Shown here: positions 53,659 to 64,000 of the stretch, piece by piece
How the letters are laid out: the number at the start of each line of letters is the position of its first letter
Numbering within the stretch: position 1 is the stretch's first letter
Assembly: GCA_001972305.1 (NCBI GenBank)
Contig: BDDD01005208.1
Location: 26,333-90,332 of the forward strand
Length of the DNA stretch: 64,000 nt
Source of the DNA: Cephalotus follicularis
Taxonomy: Eukaryota > Streptophyta > Magnoliopsida > Oxalidales > Cephalotaceae
Direction: 5' to 3'
Made by a program: the position numbers and the translations under genes
The notes under the pieces: generated by a model
Told to the model about the DNA's origin: nothing
What the model saw: the letters and a program-made list of their open reading frames with translations, nothing else
The model's database searches: none

Positions 53659-53811
53659 GGAGAGAGAGGACAGGGCAGTCATGGCGGAGCTGCTTCCTCC
53701 GCGGCCCCGCAAGGAGAGAGCCGTACTATGCTTCTTCTAGGACTAGTCTATTTTTGTGTATGTGCTCACTTCTTTAATGTCTCTAACTATTCCTCTCTTC
53801 GTCTGTGAAGG

Positions 53812-54547
53812 AATGGCACGTTCGGACTCTGCTTTGGACCTGCTGAGGGCTGGGCAAGAGCAGGGCTGCTCTGAGGACCCTGAGACGCAAAGGAGGGACG
53901 TCGAGCGGAGGCGAAAGGCCCTGGAGAAGTGACGGGGGGCGTCGGAGAGGAGGACGGCCAGGCAGGCCGAGGCGAGGGCCAGGCTGAAGGGGTTGCCCCA
54001 AACCTTATCTGCGGAGTCCAGGGAGGCTAATGATGCTGAGGAAAGGGAGGCCATGAAGGCGAGAGCGGCAGTGGCCAGGGAGGCCAGGGCCGCGGCGACC
54101 TTGGCTGCGAAGGAAAGGGAGGCCAGGGCTACGAGGTCCCGGGCAGTTGAGGAGGAGCGCGCCGCTAAGGCCACTCGTGTTGCTGAAGCCAGGGCTGCCG
54201 AGGGGGCCGCAATTGTTAGAGGAGCCCCGGACGCCTCCGCTCGGGAGCCCATATCTGACGGAGAGCTGGGCCGCCCCTCGAAGAGGCCACGGACAGATAA
54301 AGGGAAGGCCCCCGCGGGCGAGGCCATCGAACAACACCTGTACGATCCGGACCATCCCTATCCTGCCGCGGAGCTTGCGCAGGTGAGGGACATTCTGGGG
54401 GAGCTCGGGCGCGCTGGGGTGTGTCTGAAGACCCCGGGGGTGGCGACGGAGCTGGGCAGGGCACCCATGTTTCCCTAAGAGACAAGGATGAGGGAGGATT
54501 GGACGGTCAGCCAGCTCTGGACCAACCTCTTGCAGTGCTGTGAGCGG
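53812..54547 (+). pseudogene. Antisense gene of J, exon 2: Ala/Arg/Glu coiled coil
   Basis: After a CT-rich intron end and acceptor (CTGTGAAG at 53811) a frame reads ARSDSALDLLRAGQEQG and then a highly charged Ala/Arg/Glu helix (EEREAMKARAAVAREARA). Next come a basic RPSKRPRTDKGKAP word that could act as a nuclear signal, and WTVSQLWTNLLQCCER. It has in-frame TGA near 53930 and TAA near 54476. A canonical donor CGG-GTAAGC follows at 54548. Confidence 0.72.
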
Positions 54548-54633
54548 GTAAGCCTATTTGTCTTCAACCTTGTCCTTTTTGAACTTAAAAAATTTTCGCT
54601 AAGCTTGTATTGACATGTTCCATTCTTTACAGG
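54548..54633 (+). other. Intron of the antisense gene of J
   Basis: GTAAGC at 54548 and TTCTTTACAG ending at 54633 form consensus splice sites around an 86-bp T-rich interval; both flanking frames are coding-like. Confidence 0.7.
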
Positions 54634-55082
54634 CAATGGTCAACGCCCATCTCTTGATGGAGAAGACTGACCAGGAGTCCAGTCTGAACGAGCAGCTGGG
54701 GGCCGAGAACGCTGATCTGGGCAGATCTCTGGCCGCGGCTCGCGCCCAGCTGGAGCAGGTGCTGGGGGCCCAGGAAAGGCTGGCGGCTGAGAAAGAGGAA
54801 GTCGTGCAGGAGGCCCGGAGGGAGAGGGGGCTCAAGATTGCTATGGCAGAGCGGGCGGCTGGTCTTGACGGCCGGGTCGAGGCTCTGGGCAGCCAGCTGG
54901 CAAAGTGCCAAGAGCTTGGGGATGCCAGGGCCAGGGCCGCTGCAGAGAGGGTTGTCCTGGACTTCAAGGCCTCGGCGGAGTACCGGGATGCAATGGACCA
55001 GGCAGTGGAGCTTTACAAGACCTCTGAGGACTTCAACCGCGAGGTCCTGAAGAAGTCCTCAGCCAACGTTTTTGCCTTGTAA
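54634..55082 (+). pseudogene. Antisense gene of J, exon 3: C-terminal coiled coil
   Basis: The open frame ends in TAA at 55082. It is rich in heptad-like Leu/Ala/Glu/Gln (SSLNEQLGAENADLGRSLAA, ERLAAEKEEVVQEA), then SAEYRDAMDQAVELYKTSEDF and a KKSSANVF tail. The overall layout, an N-terminal domain with a long coiled-coil C-terminus, fits the PF04195-type family. The exon itself has no stop. AATACAATGAAG at 55119-55130 may belong to its 3' end. Confidence 0.75.
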
Positions 55083-56566
55083 TTTTCTCTTCTTTACATT
55101 GTACTCTCCAAGTTATTAATACAATGAAGTGTTTTTTCATTTGACTTGTCTATTTTGTTTATTTGCTTTCACAATTCATGAAGTACCTGGGGAGCATCGC
55201 GCTCCCTGGCCCCGGGCTCAGCCTCACTTAGCGCACTGCGTTTGCACTCCTCCTGGGCCCGCATCGTCCCCTTAGGGCAGTTGCACGCGAATAATCATAA
55301 TAATCCTGTAACTTGATAAACTTAATCACTTAGGTTTTGTAGTCCTCTCAGGTCAATGAAGTATGAACAATATAACAATCTCTGGACTTGGCCGCCTAAC
55401 CCCAGTAGTTCCCTTAGGACAACAAAGTGCAAATTGTATAATTGTCTTTAAATTTCGATCGCCCAAGCTTGGTAGTCCCTTTGGGACACCTCGTTTTAAA
55501 GGTGCTTAGACAAAAAGGACCTGGCCTGTGCAGGTTGTATTGTGTCCATGGACTGTGCGTCTAGTCTACCCGGGCAAGTTCCTATAGGTTTGCCGCGCAG
55601 GTCGTCGTCTGGCTCAGCAAGTCGCGAGCCAGGTCGTCTGAGCTTGCAGTCCACGTAGGGACACTTGTGATAAAGTGCTCAGTACGACGAGCTTGATCGT
55701 TGTGAGTTCCCATGGGTTCGCCTCTCAAGACACGACTTCAGGTCCGGTCGAACAAGTTCCTGTGGGGTCGCCGACCGGAGGGCGCTCCCTGGGGAGTCTT
55801 ATATCTTCCTTGGAAGTCTTCACGTGCTCCCCCGAGGGAGGCTTTTTGTTGGGTACTCCGCTGGGGAGCTCGGGTCAACTAACCATGAGCTGAGGCCTGG
55901 CTGGGCCCTCAGGTGCTGGTGCCAGGAGCGCGGGCTTTATGGGAGAGTGATAGGTTTGGTCTAATTTCGCCCATGCTCCCTAGCTCAGACCAGCCCAGGC
56001 CCTGGGGGTGCTTTATTGTGTGTGCCCCTGCGAAATGGGGGGCTGGGGTAGTTTTTCCTTCTTTGGGTTGTTAGGTCTGCCCCCTGGGGGTATGTGCCCT
56101 GCTAGGGTTGAATGACCACATGCTGGGGTCGGGTGGAGCGCCTGGGCACTGGGGCCCGGGCTGGCTCGCGGTTCTTAAGGAAGAAGAGGGAGTTTGCCTT
56201 AGTTTTAGCGGCACTCCCGACCTCGGACCAGTCTGGCCCCTAGAGGGACTTTGTCTGGTGCGCCTTGGTGGAACCCTCGGCTGCGTAACCGGGGTGAAAT
56301 GACGCCTCCTTAACATAGGTTGGGCATTTGGGGGAAGCTGGGGTAGTTCCCCGTGCTTAGAGTTGTTGGGACTACCCCTTGGGGGGTCTTTGTGGTGCTC
56401 CCCTGGTGGGGAGGCTTTGTTTGGTCGGCGGCTATTCAGAGGTTTAAGGACATGAACATTGGACCTCCGGTCCCTTGCAAACTTGGAACTATAGTCTTGA
56501 ATACAATCTTTCGAAGGGTCGGAAAGAGTGTTTTATTTCCTCTTTGAGTTTGTGTACATTTAACAA
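55083..56566. other. Non-coding region between antisense gene and pol of J
   Basis: 1.5 kb of GC-rich sequence with many Gly/Pro-like words (CCCCTGGGGG, GCTCCC) but no credible frame. This is where the convergent transcripts of pol and the antisense gene would meet and end. Confidence 0.6.
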
Positions 56567-57925
56567 CTATTGGTAATATTTCCTCAGATGCTCGCCATTC
56601 CCAGCTCTGGCAATCTCGCTACCCCCCAGAGTTTCAAGTTTGAGTGTTCCTGGTCGGAGTACTCTCTGGATCTTGTATGGCCCCTCCCAGGTGGGGGCTA
56701 GCTTTCCTCTAGTTCCGGTGGGGTCTGAAATTGCGGAGTTACGCAGGACCAGGTCTCCCTGCCTTAGTGGTCTGGGGCTCACTCTCTTGTTGTAGTAACG
56801 GCTCACCCTTTATTGGCAAGCTGCGACTCTGATGGCGGCCTTGTCTCTAAGCTCTCCCACCAAATCGAGGAGGCATCTGAGCCCTTCTTCATTATTTTGC
56901 TCTGTGAAGTGCAGGACTCTTGGTGACTGGACACCAATCTCCACCGGTATCATGGCCTCCGCCCTGAAGCAAAGACTGAAAGGGGACTCCCCAGTGGTGG
57001 TACGGGGAGTAGTTCTATATGCCCACAAAACACTTGGTAGCTCCTCAGTCCATCTTCCTTTGCTGTTCTCCAGGCGCTTCTTCAAGCCCGATATGATTTC
57101 TCTGTTTATTACCTCTGCTTGGCCATTGCTCTGGGGGTAGGCCACGGAGGCGAGCCTGTGCTCTATTCTCCACTCTTGGCAAAAGTCGCGGAAAGCCTGG
57201 CAGTCAAACTGTTTCCCATTATCTGAAACTATTATCCTGGGGACTCCGAATTTGCAGATGATGGACTTCCACATGAAGCTTTCGGTGCTCTTCTCTGTGA
57301 TAGTGGCCAGGGGCTCCGCCTCTACCCACTTGGTGAAATAATCTACTGCCACAATGAGGAACTTCCTCTGCCCCGTCGCCATCGGAAGTGGTCCTACAAA
57401 ATCCATCCCCCACTGTGCGAAGGGCCAGGGGGCCGTGATAGATGTCAGAGGTTGAGATGGACTCCTGCTTATGTTCGCGTTCCTTTGACACTTGTTGCAT
57501 CTTCTTACCAAATCTACGGCATCTTGGTGCAAAGTTGGCCAATAGTAGCCTTGCCTTACCAGCTTGTGGGACAACGTCCTACCCCCTGTATGGTTGCCAC
57601 ATACTCCTTCGTGGACTTCTCTTAGAGCATAATCGGCCTCTTGGGGAGCCAGGCATCTCAGCCAGGGAAACGAAAAAGACCTTTTGTAAAGAATCCCCTC
57701 ACGAAGTTGAAATCTGTTTGCTCTGTACACCAGTTTCCTCGCCTCTGCGGGGTCCTCGGGCAAGATTGCATCCTTCAGCCAATTAATAAACGGGGTCATC
57801 CAGTTCGGCTCTTGTGGTAAGTCGATGTCCATCACGTCCACCTCGGAGATGGTGGGCCTGCCCAGCTAATCCACCATCACGGTTTGATTCTTCTCTAGCT
57901 CCCCTGCTGTGGCCAGTTTCGACAG
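56567..57925 (-). pseudogene. Integrase of element J
   Basis: Frames 56810-57841 and 56567-56806 are separated by a TAA stop near 56808. The zinc finger is REVHEGVCGNHTGG, then CNKCQRN. The core has Asp in WGMDFVGPLP, Asp in IIVSDNGKQFD and Glu in SNGQAEVINREI, so the DDE triad is complete. The C-terminal module (VSPRPLRQGDLVLRN, WEGPYKIQRVLRPG) ends at 56567. A stop at 57865 lies in the linker upstream. Confidence 0.9.
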
Positions 57926-58318
57926 CTGGTCCGCTCGGGAGTTTTCTACTCTGGGTATTTTGATGACTCTGAGAACTTCGAAAGCCGGCTTCAAACTCTG
58001 AAAGAGTGACAAGTATTTCGCCATCAAATCTTCTCGGGGCTCGTACACTCCACAGGCCAGACCAACCATTAACTGAGAGTCGCTGGAGGCTTCTATCCTC
58101 TACGCCTCCGGGTGCTTCGCAATCGTCAGCCCGGCTCTAAGGGCCTCCCATTCAGCTTCGTTATTTGTGGCTTTGAAGCCAAACCTCAGAGCATACTCCA
58201 ATGTCCACCCACTTGGACTTACCAGTACCACCCCTGCACCACTGCCCGTGATGCAGGAAGAGCCATCCACAGATAACTTCCAGCTTTCCCTCTCTCGGAG
58301 GGGTCCTCCTCCATACAC
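57866..58318 (-). pseudogene. Second (archaeal-type) RNase H of element J
   Basis: In two frame-compatible pieces, 58100-58318 and 57866-58069, with a stop between: Asp in [16 protein letters not shown], Glu in NNEAEWEALRAGL, Asp in SSDSQLMVG and Asp in NSRADQLSKLA. This extra RNase H between the first RNase H and integrase is a known mark of the Tat lineage. A frameshift near 58300 separates it from RT. Confidence 0.83.
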
Positions 58319-60057
58319 TCCGTAGGTGTATTATCTCCAACAAAGTCGGCCAGGACCTGTGACTTGATCGCTGGTCTGGCTTCGAACTTTACATCATACT
58401 CACCCAGCTCGACTGACCACTTGATTAGTCTGCCCGAGGTGTCAGGCTTCACGAGAACTTGCTTGAGCGGCTTGTCAGTCAAAATCTTGATTGTATGGGC
58501 TTGAAAGTACGGCCTCAATTTCTGGGCTGCAATGATCAAGGCGTAGGCGAACTTCTCCACCTCTGGATACCTCCCCTCGGCATCATTTAATGCCTTGCTC
58601 ACATAGTACACCGGCCTCTGAACCTGCTCTTCCTCTCTGACCAGCACTGCACTCACTGTGCCTGGGGCGGCTGCAAGGTACAAATACAAGTCTTCCCCGT
58701 CCTTAGGTTTTGAGATCAGGGGCAGGGAAGCCAGGTACTCCTTCAACTTGTCGAAGGCTGCTCGGAATTCATCTGGCCAGGAAAACCCCTTGGGGTCCCT
58801 CAGCACCCTAAAGAACGAGAGACATTTCTCTGCTGACTTCAAGACAAACCGGCTCAGGGTCGCTATCCTCCCGCTCAGCTTCTGCACATCCCTGATGGTT
58901 TGGGGGGGCCTTAGATTTTGGACCGCCGAGATCTTCTCCGGGTTGGCCTCTATCCCTCTGTCCGAGACCATGAACCCCAGGAACTTTCCCGAGGAGACCC
59001 CAAAAGTGCACTTAGAAGGGTTGAGTTTCATTTGGTATCTTCTTAGTACCTCAAACGTCTCCTCCAGGTCTTTGATGTGGGGGCTCCTGCCTGGGGTTTT
59101 GACGAGCATGTCATAGACGTAGACTTCCATGTTTCTCCAAATCTGGGGCTCAAAAATCTTATTGACCAGTCGTTGGTATGTGGCCCCTGCGTTCTTCAGA
59201 CCAAAGGGCATGACCTTGTAGCAGTACATCCCCCGGTCCGTGAGAAAGGCTGTTTTTTCCTCGTCGAGCTTATGCATAGGGACTTGATTATACCCTGAGT
59301 AAGCATCTAGGAAGCTCAACATTCTGTAGCCAGAGGTCACATCCACCAGTTGGTCTATCTTTGGAAGAGGGAAGTGATCCTTGGGACAAGCTTTGTTGAG
59401 GTCCATGAAGTCAATGCACATTCTCCACTTGCCGTTTCCCTTTTTGACTAAGACGGGGTTCGCCAGCCAGTCTGAGTATTGCACCTCTCTTATGAACCCT
59501 GCCTGTATAAGCTTGCTCACCTCATCGGCTATTGCTTGCTGGCACTCGGGAGCGAAGTTCCTCTTCTTCTGCCTAGTCAGGGTCCTCGTCTGGTCTATAC
59601 TTAATCTGTGAGTCATTACGCTCGGGCTGATCCCGGGGACCTCCTCTGCCGACCAGGCGAAGACATCTCTGTTGCCTCGGAGGAATGTTATCAGTTCCCC
59701 CTGCTCCGCCTCTCCGAGATGTGAGCCGACTTGGAAGACTCTCTCGGAGTTGCCCGCCTCCAGCGGCACTTGGACCACGTCTTCAACGGGACGCGGGCGC
59801 TCAGGCCCCACGTCCCCCCTGAGCTCTACGTTGGTGATGAGGAGGACCTTGTCCTTCCTGCGGTCCGCAATGGCAGTCTTATAACATTGCCTGGCCGCCT
59901 GCTGGTCCCCTCTGGCTTCTCCCACGCCAAACCTCGTGGGGAACTTCATGAGTAGGTGCCTCGTGGACACTATCGCCTCCATCATGTTCAGCCCCGGCCG
60001 CCCAATTATAGCGTTGTATGGGCTGGGCTTGTCAACCACCAGGAAAGTCATTTGCAC
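58300..60057 (-). pseudogene. Reverse transcriptase and first RNase H of element J
   Basis: An open frame of about 590 aa (ORF end 58219 is frameshifted readthrough). Motifs: [31 protein letters not shown] (first catalytic Asp), [15 protein letters not shown], then [10 protein letters not shown] where the clade has YVDD. The first Asp of the catalytic pair is Tyr (minus-strand TAT GAC near 59113-59118), so RT should be inactive. Thumb words [14 protein letters not shown] and a diverged RNase H ([27 protein letters not shown]) follow. An in-frame TAA at about 60064 separates it from protease. Confidence 0.9.
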
Positions 60058-60063
60058 CTGGGT

Positions 60064-62217
60064 TTAGTGGGGAGCTGTGCCTGCTACCACCGACAGGTCG
60101 ATGGACCCCAAAGGATGGACCATTTCTCCTACAAATCCGACTAGGGGGGTCTTTACTGGCTTCAGCTGGTCGACCGGTATCCTTAACTGATCAAAGGCGT
60201 GCTTGTACAGGATGTCGGCCGAGCTGCCGCTGTCAATCAAGATCATCTTCGTAGTGAAAAGTTCTACCATGAGAGTCACTACCACTGGATCGTCATGAGG
60301 GAGGCGTACTCCCTCGTAGTCCGCCTCGGAGAAGGATATCACCTCCTCATATCCACCAGTCCTTAACCTCTTGCTGTGGTGGACCTGCTGCACCGCCAGG
60401 GACTGTCTTCCATAAGCTTTCCGGGCATTCTTATGGTCGCCGCCAGACGCAACCCCCCCAGAGATGGTGTGGATAACACCCCTAGGCTTCTGCTGCTGCC
60501 CTTCCTCCGGCCGAGGAGCTTCGTCTCTCCTCTGCTCCCTTCTATCTTGGGGAGCCTCTCTATCCACATACTTGCGTAAATGTCCCCTTTGGATCAGATC
60601 CTCAATCTGGTTCTTCAGCTGCCTGCATTCTTCGGTGTCGTGCCCGTGGTCACGATGGTACCGGCAGTACTTTTCCACGTCCCATCTCTCCGCTGGGGAC
60701 CTCAACTTCTCGGGCCATAGGATGGGGACCTTATCCTGCTCCACGACCAGTATCCTGGTACGGGTGTCTAGGAGGGGGGCGAAGTGGTTGTAGGATGGGA
60801 TCGGCGCCCCTCCCCGAGTAGGACCCTCCCTTCTAGAGAGCTTGTGTCTGAGGTCGTCCTTGGTCAGGTCCGTTCTGTCCCTCCTCTTCTCTTTCTTCCC
60901 GGGGGCATTTCGTGAATGGTCTTCCCTCTCCTCCTGATGGTCCGACCAGGGGGTTTTTTGCTTCCTGGCCGCCATCTCTTCTTCTGCGTTGACGTATCTC
61001 TCTGCCCTCTTCAGCAGGTCTGCCATGTCCAAGGCGGGCCTCTTCAGAAGGGAGAAGTTGAACGAGGAGTTATTCCTCAGGCCATTGCTTAACGCCGCCA
61101 TGGCGAAAGATGGCTCCAGGTCCTTCACCGTGAGAGACTCCTTGTTGAACCTGGTCAGGTAGTCCCTCAAAGACTCGTCTCTCCCTTGCACAACGTTAAT
61201 CAGATGGGTGGCAATCCTTCTCTGTGTGGTGCTGTTGAGGAATTTGGTGATGAACAGCTCCGTGAGTTGGTCAAAGTCTTCTACTGACTTCTGGGCCAGG
61301 GTCGAGAACCAAGAATGGGCGGCTCCAGTTAGTGTGGACGAGAACCCCCAGCAGAGCGTGGCGTCTGAAGCCTGGTGTACCAACATAGTTTGGATATAGG
61401 TGCGGACATGCTGGAGGGGCTCCGTGGACCCATCGTATTTGTCAAGGCTGGGGAGCCGGAACCCGCTGGGGATGCGCTCCGCCATGATCTCTGTTGTGAA
61501 CGGATAGGCGCTGAGGCTACGCACCTCCGCGAGGTATCCCTTTGGCTTCTCGGCCCCTTGGAGCCTTTTCTCCACCTCCTCAAGCCTTCGGTTCATTGCT
61601 TCCTCCATGTCTTCGATGTTCCTAACTTTGCTAGAAACATGCGACCCCCCAGCCACAGTAGCTGTGTGGTCGCGTATGCTTCCCTGCCCCGCTCCTACTC
61701 TGCGCGAAGCGTTGGAGCTCGCTGGTGCTTGCTCTACGCCTCCGACTTCCCCTCGGGGGTCCACCTCTATGGGCTGGCGCTCAGGACGCGCTCTCCTGGG
61801 ATCGTTAGGTTGATCCCGGGCGGTCGAGGACTCTGCCCGCTGAGATGCGTTGATCTCAGGTCTCCTCCCCAGGGGAACGTGATCCCCTGGCCGCCTAAGG
61901 GGAAGTTCGTCTCCCCTCAGCAGGTTTCGCCTGGAACCTTGTGTGTGCCGCGTCTCCACCTCTGGTCTGCTGGGACCAGAAACCCCTTGGACCACTCGCT
62001 GGATAGGCCTGGCTGGCTGCTGCTGGTTGGCCAAAGTAGTGACCAACAAATCGGTAATACGCTCCACCCCTTGGAGCAGGCGATTGAGCTGCTCCCCCGT
62101 AACCGGAACCTGCTCAACGTCCATGCCAACTTGACTGATTTGGGCTGGGTTGTCCCCCGCTGCATGCTGGCTTCCACCTGCTGTGGAGTAGTTGTTAGCG
62201 TTCTTTCTCGGAGGCAT
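60064..62217 (-). pseudogene. gag and protease of element J
   Basis: A 717-aa uninterrupted frame. The start is MPPRKNANNYS at 62217. Gag: Gln/Arg-rich N-terminus, SGFRLPSLDKYDG, AHSWFSTLAQKSVEDFDQL, ERYVNAEEEMAARK. The CCHC-like knuckle is CRYHRDHGHDTEEC. The protease active site is ILIDSGSSADILY near residue 660, intact. The frame ends at TAA just after GTAPH and before the RT region; a one-base change would explain the stop. The long intact frame suggests recent insertion. Confidence 0.9.
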
Positions 62218-62240
62218 GATTCTGGATGACTTTTTGCTGC

Positions 62241-62261
62241 GCTTCCCACAGACGGCGCCAA
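62241..62261 (-). promoter_or_regulatory. Primer-binding site of element J
   Basis: The minus strand reads TTGGCGCCGTCTGTGGGAAG, one base from the LTR end, typical of Tat elements. I do not assign the tRNA. Confidence 0.82.
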
Positions 62262-62262
62262 C

Positions 62263-62566
62263 TGTTGATGCGGAAATCCTTCCATCAACAGTACCCCACG
62301 TGTAAGGGCTTGATTTGTTTAGAGGAAACGCTAGAATCTGTCCGAGAAAGGGTGTTGAGTAATAGTGGTTGATCCCTGCACAAGCAAGAGAGAGTGGTAG
62401 AAGGTCCAGGAGGTTATTCTCCCGGGGGCACTCCGAAGCTCAAGTTAGCTGTTGTACAGAGAATAATGGGTTCTTTGTATGCTAGAAAAATAGCTGACCT
62501 TTGTATTGACTGTTGAACTGGTATTTATAGGAGCGTCTATGATTGATGAGTGTCCAATCGAGAGTG
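62263..62566 (-). mobile_element. Partial 5' LTR of element J
   Basis: The first 304 bp (plus orientation) match 51027-51330 closely, including the TATA box (minus-strand CTATAAATACC near 62520-62530). The match stops at 62566 and unrelated sequence follows, so U3 of the 5' LTR is missing. Confidence 0.88.
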
Positions 62567-64000
62567 AAAACTTGAATAGGGTTCAACCCTTTTTAAACTT
62601 AACCAAAACAGTTATATAAACATATAAGTAATGCAGAATTTAAAACATTGATGCAGTATGCTATGCATATGTTGACTCTGGTAGCATGCTCTTTTATATG
62701 GTCTCACCTCAGCAGACACACAGACTCCAGCTGACAAAGCACAGCAGACTAACCTATCAGAACTAAAAACAGAAAACAGAAGAGAGGGTTAGTCCACAGG
62801 ACTAGTGAGATGGAACAAAAGACTCCGTAGAGTTTTGCTCGCATATAAAATATCTTTGCAGAAAAGATATAACAAAAATGTAAAACAACTAAAACAGAAT
62901 CAAAATACATCTGATTTATAAAGCAGATATAAAATGACTTAAACAGAATATAAAATCAAAACCGATTTAAAAACGGGTATTTCCATAAATCAGCAGAAAA
63001 ACCCAGATCAGTTCTTTCAAACAGATTTAAATCCTCATATTTTTCATACATATAATGTAACAGAGTTTAAACATAAATAAATATATAGAGATGCCATGGG
63101 TCTACTATGTAAGGTTGACGTCTGGGCCCCGTCGGGCCGAACGTCCAACAGAAATAATGGCAAGGACACCGTCGTGTCAAAGCATCACCAGAATGTCATA
63201 CACGTGTAGACAAGCCTCTCATGGGCATCAGAATACATATATATAATACAATACCGAGATCACCATGCATCTAAACATATTTAACAGATTTCAGAAAACA
63301 GAAACTCAGAATTTCAGAATACAGAATACAGAGACTCATCCGAGTCATCAAAACAGATTTCAGATATCATCGTCATAAAAACAGATTTAAACAGATAGAG
63401 GAATCATTTTCTTCATCGTATACAGATATAGCAGAAAATAGTGTCATAGTATGACTATAACCGTGCGAGCATTTGAAAACAGTAAATGAAAGTTTCAGAC
63501 ATTAAAACTTAAACAGATTTCAGAACAGAAACAGATTCAAGTTTCATTCATATACGGAAAGCAAAACGTAAAACGTTTGAAACATTCAAACCATTAAAAG
63601 CATTTCAGAAATAAAAGGTTAAAGAAAGGCGTTCCACTCACAGTACAGACGAGCGAGTCCCTCGACTGGTCGCCTCTATGGCCGACCTCAAAGGCAGGAT
63701 CATCTGCCAACAGACAGACAGACAGACAGACAACAGATCATCAGAACTCAGACAGACAACAGACTACCGACATATCAGACTCAAACATGCACAATATCGT
63801 GCAATGCGTTAATGCAATGAAATGCGTGCAAATGTCAGAAAACCATAACCGATCAATCCGGTTAACAGAACAGAAGTTCGATTATTAAAACATCTTTTAA
63901 ACCTCTTATTTAAACATCCGTTCGAAAACATTAAAGCTAGTCCAAAATTATTAAAGCTAGTCCAAGTGGTTGTCCAAGTTATCCAATTTGAGTCATATAA
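62567..64000. mobile_element. Unassigned LTR-like non-coding sequence
   Basis: AT-rich, with frequent AACAGATTT and AAAACAG words. The tail (TCCAAGTGGTTGTCCAAG, then TCCAATTTGAGTC) resembles 2310-2350 of LTR D, and the overall texture is the same. No frame is credible and neither end of the LTR is visible. Confidence 0.45.
63711..63733 (+). repeat. (CAGA)n microsatellite
   Basis: Five to six CAGA units in the LTR-like sequence at the right edge. Confidence 0.85.

Larger units (their letters stand above)
51027..62566 (-). mobile_element. Element J: Tat/Retand-type Ty3/gypsy retrotransposon
   Basis: A minus-strand element of about 11.5 kb. In element order: partial 5' LTR (62263-62566), primer-binding site, gag-protease, RT, two RNase H domains, integrase, a 1.5-kb non-coding part, an antisense gene on the plus strand, minisatellites, a polypurine tract and a complete 3' LTR (51027-51676). 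The long size, extra RNase H and antisense gene mark the Tat lineage (Retand-like). About nine differences in the 304 bp shared by the two LTRs make it relatively young, yet RT has lost a catalytic residue. The 5' LTR end and right target site are missing. Confidence 0.9.

Noticed and set aside
53743..54327. 194-aa minus-strand Ala/Ser-rich frame
   Set aside because: It is complementary to the coiled-coil exon of the antisense gene; composition explains the lack of stops.
61375..62229. 284-aa plus-strand frame
   Set aside because: It lies wholly opposite the well-supported gag of J and has no family features.
1..64000. Host genes, tRNA or rRNA genes
   Set aside because: No frame, cloverleaf or rRNA-like stretch could be separated from transposon sequence; tRNA-like words are primer-binding sites only.

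Overview
This window is a stretch of plant nuclear heterochromatin made almost entirely of LTR retrotransposons inserted into one another. I see no host gene, rRNA, tRNA or organelle sequence. The clades present are Ty3/gypsy Tekay/Del-type chromoviruses, Athila, Tat/Retand, Ty1/copia SIRE-type and a second copia family, plus a CACTA DNA-transposon end. These point to an angiosperm, probably a dicot; the species cannot be told. Every protein-coding frame is a transposon remnant carrying stops, frameshifts or deletions. For reference in the entries I name the elements A to M.

Left block (1-38438), nested at least five deep. A copia gag remnant (L, 36786-37332, minus) abuts chromovirus K (minus; LTR 4151-4829 plus 35021-36785; deleted gag/integrase 3330-3957). 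K is broken on its left by the LTR of D (234-3329) and, within its own LTR, by chromovirus A (4830-35020, TSD AATAT). A's reverse transcriptase gene is split by Athila element B (9312-30167, TSD AAAAGG). B is itself interrupted three times: by a truncated SIRE-type copia, M (12768-15541); by a copia solo LTR (16661-18815, TSD TTGAG); and by an 8.8-kb circularly permuted chromovirus, C (20107-28934), whose ends are a 1441-bp direct repeat. LTR divergence judged by eye (A more than B, C's terminal repeat almost none) fits this order.

Middle block (37333-47560). A partly tandem-duplicated copia LTR is followed by an internally deleted element E (LTR, 287 bp, LTR). Then comes element G (plus strand), whose 5' LTR is split by a 2.2-kb solo LTR (TSD GTTCT) and whose gag stops at a single N (47561), an assembly join.

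Right block (47562-64000). An A-family LTR fragment (H) abuts Tat/Retand element I, which has an in-frame gag-to-integrase deletion fusion. Next are a CACTA terminus (50567-51026) and a nearly complete Tat/Retand element J (51027-62566). J has gag-pol on the minus strand and a spliced antisense gene on the plus strand with its own TATA-like box. The last 1.4 kb looks like non-coding LTR sequence.

The most unusual signal is not a gene. At least eight unrelated LTR families in this window, from both gypsy and copia, carry arrays of short palindromes centred on GTCGAC, with arms that differ by family (AAAGAC..GTCTTT, AAGC..GCTT, CA..TG). Shared descent does not easily explain this.
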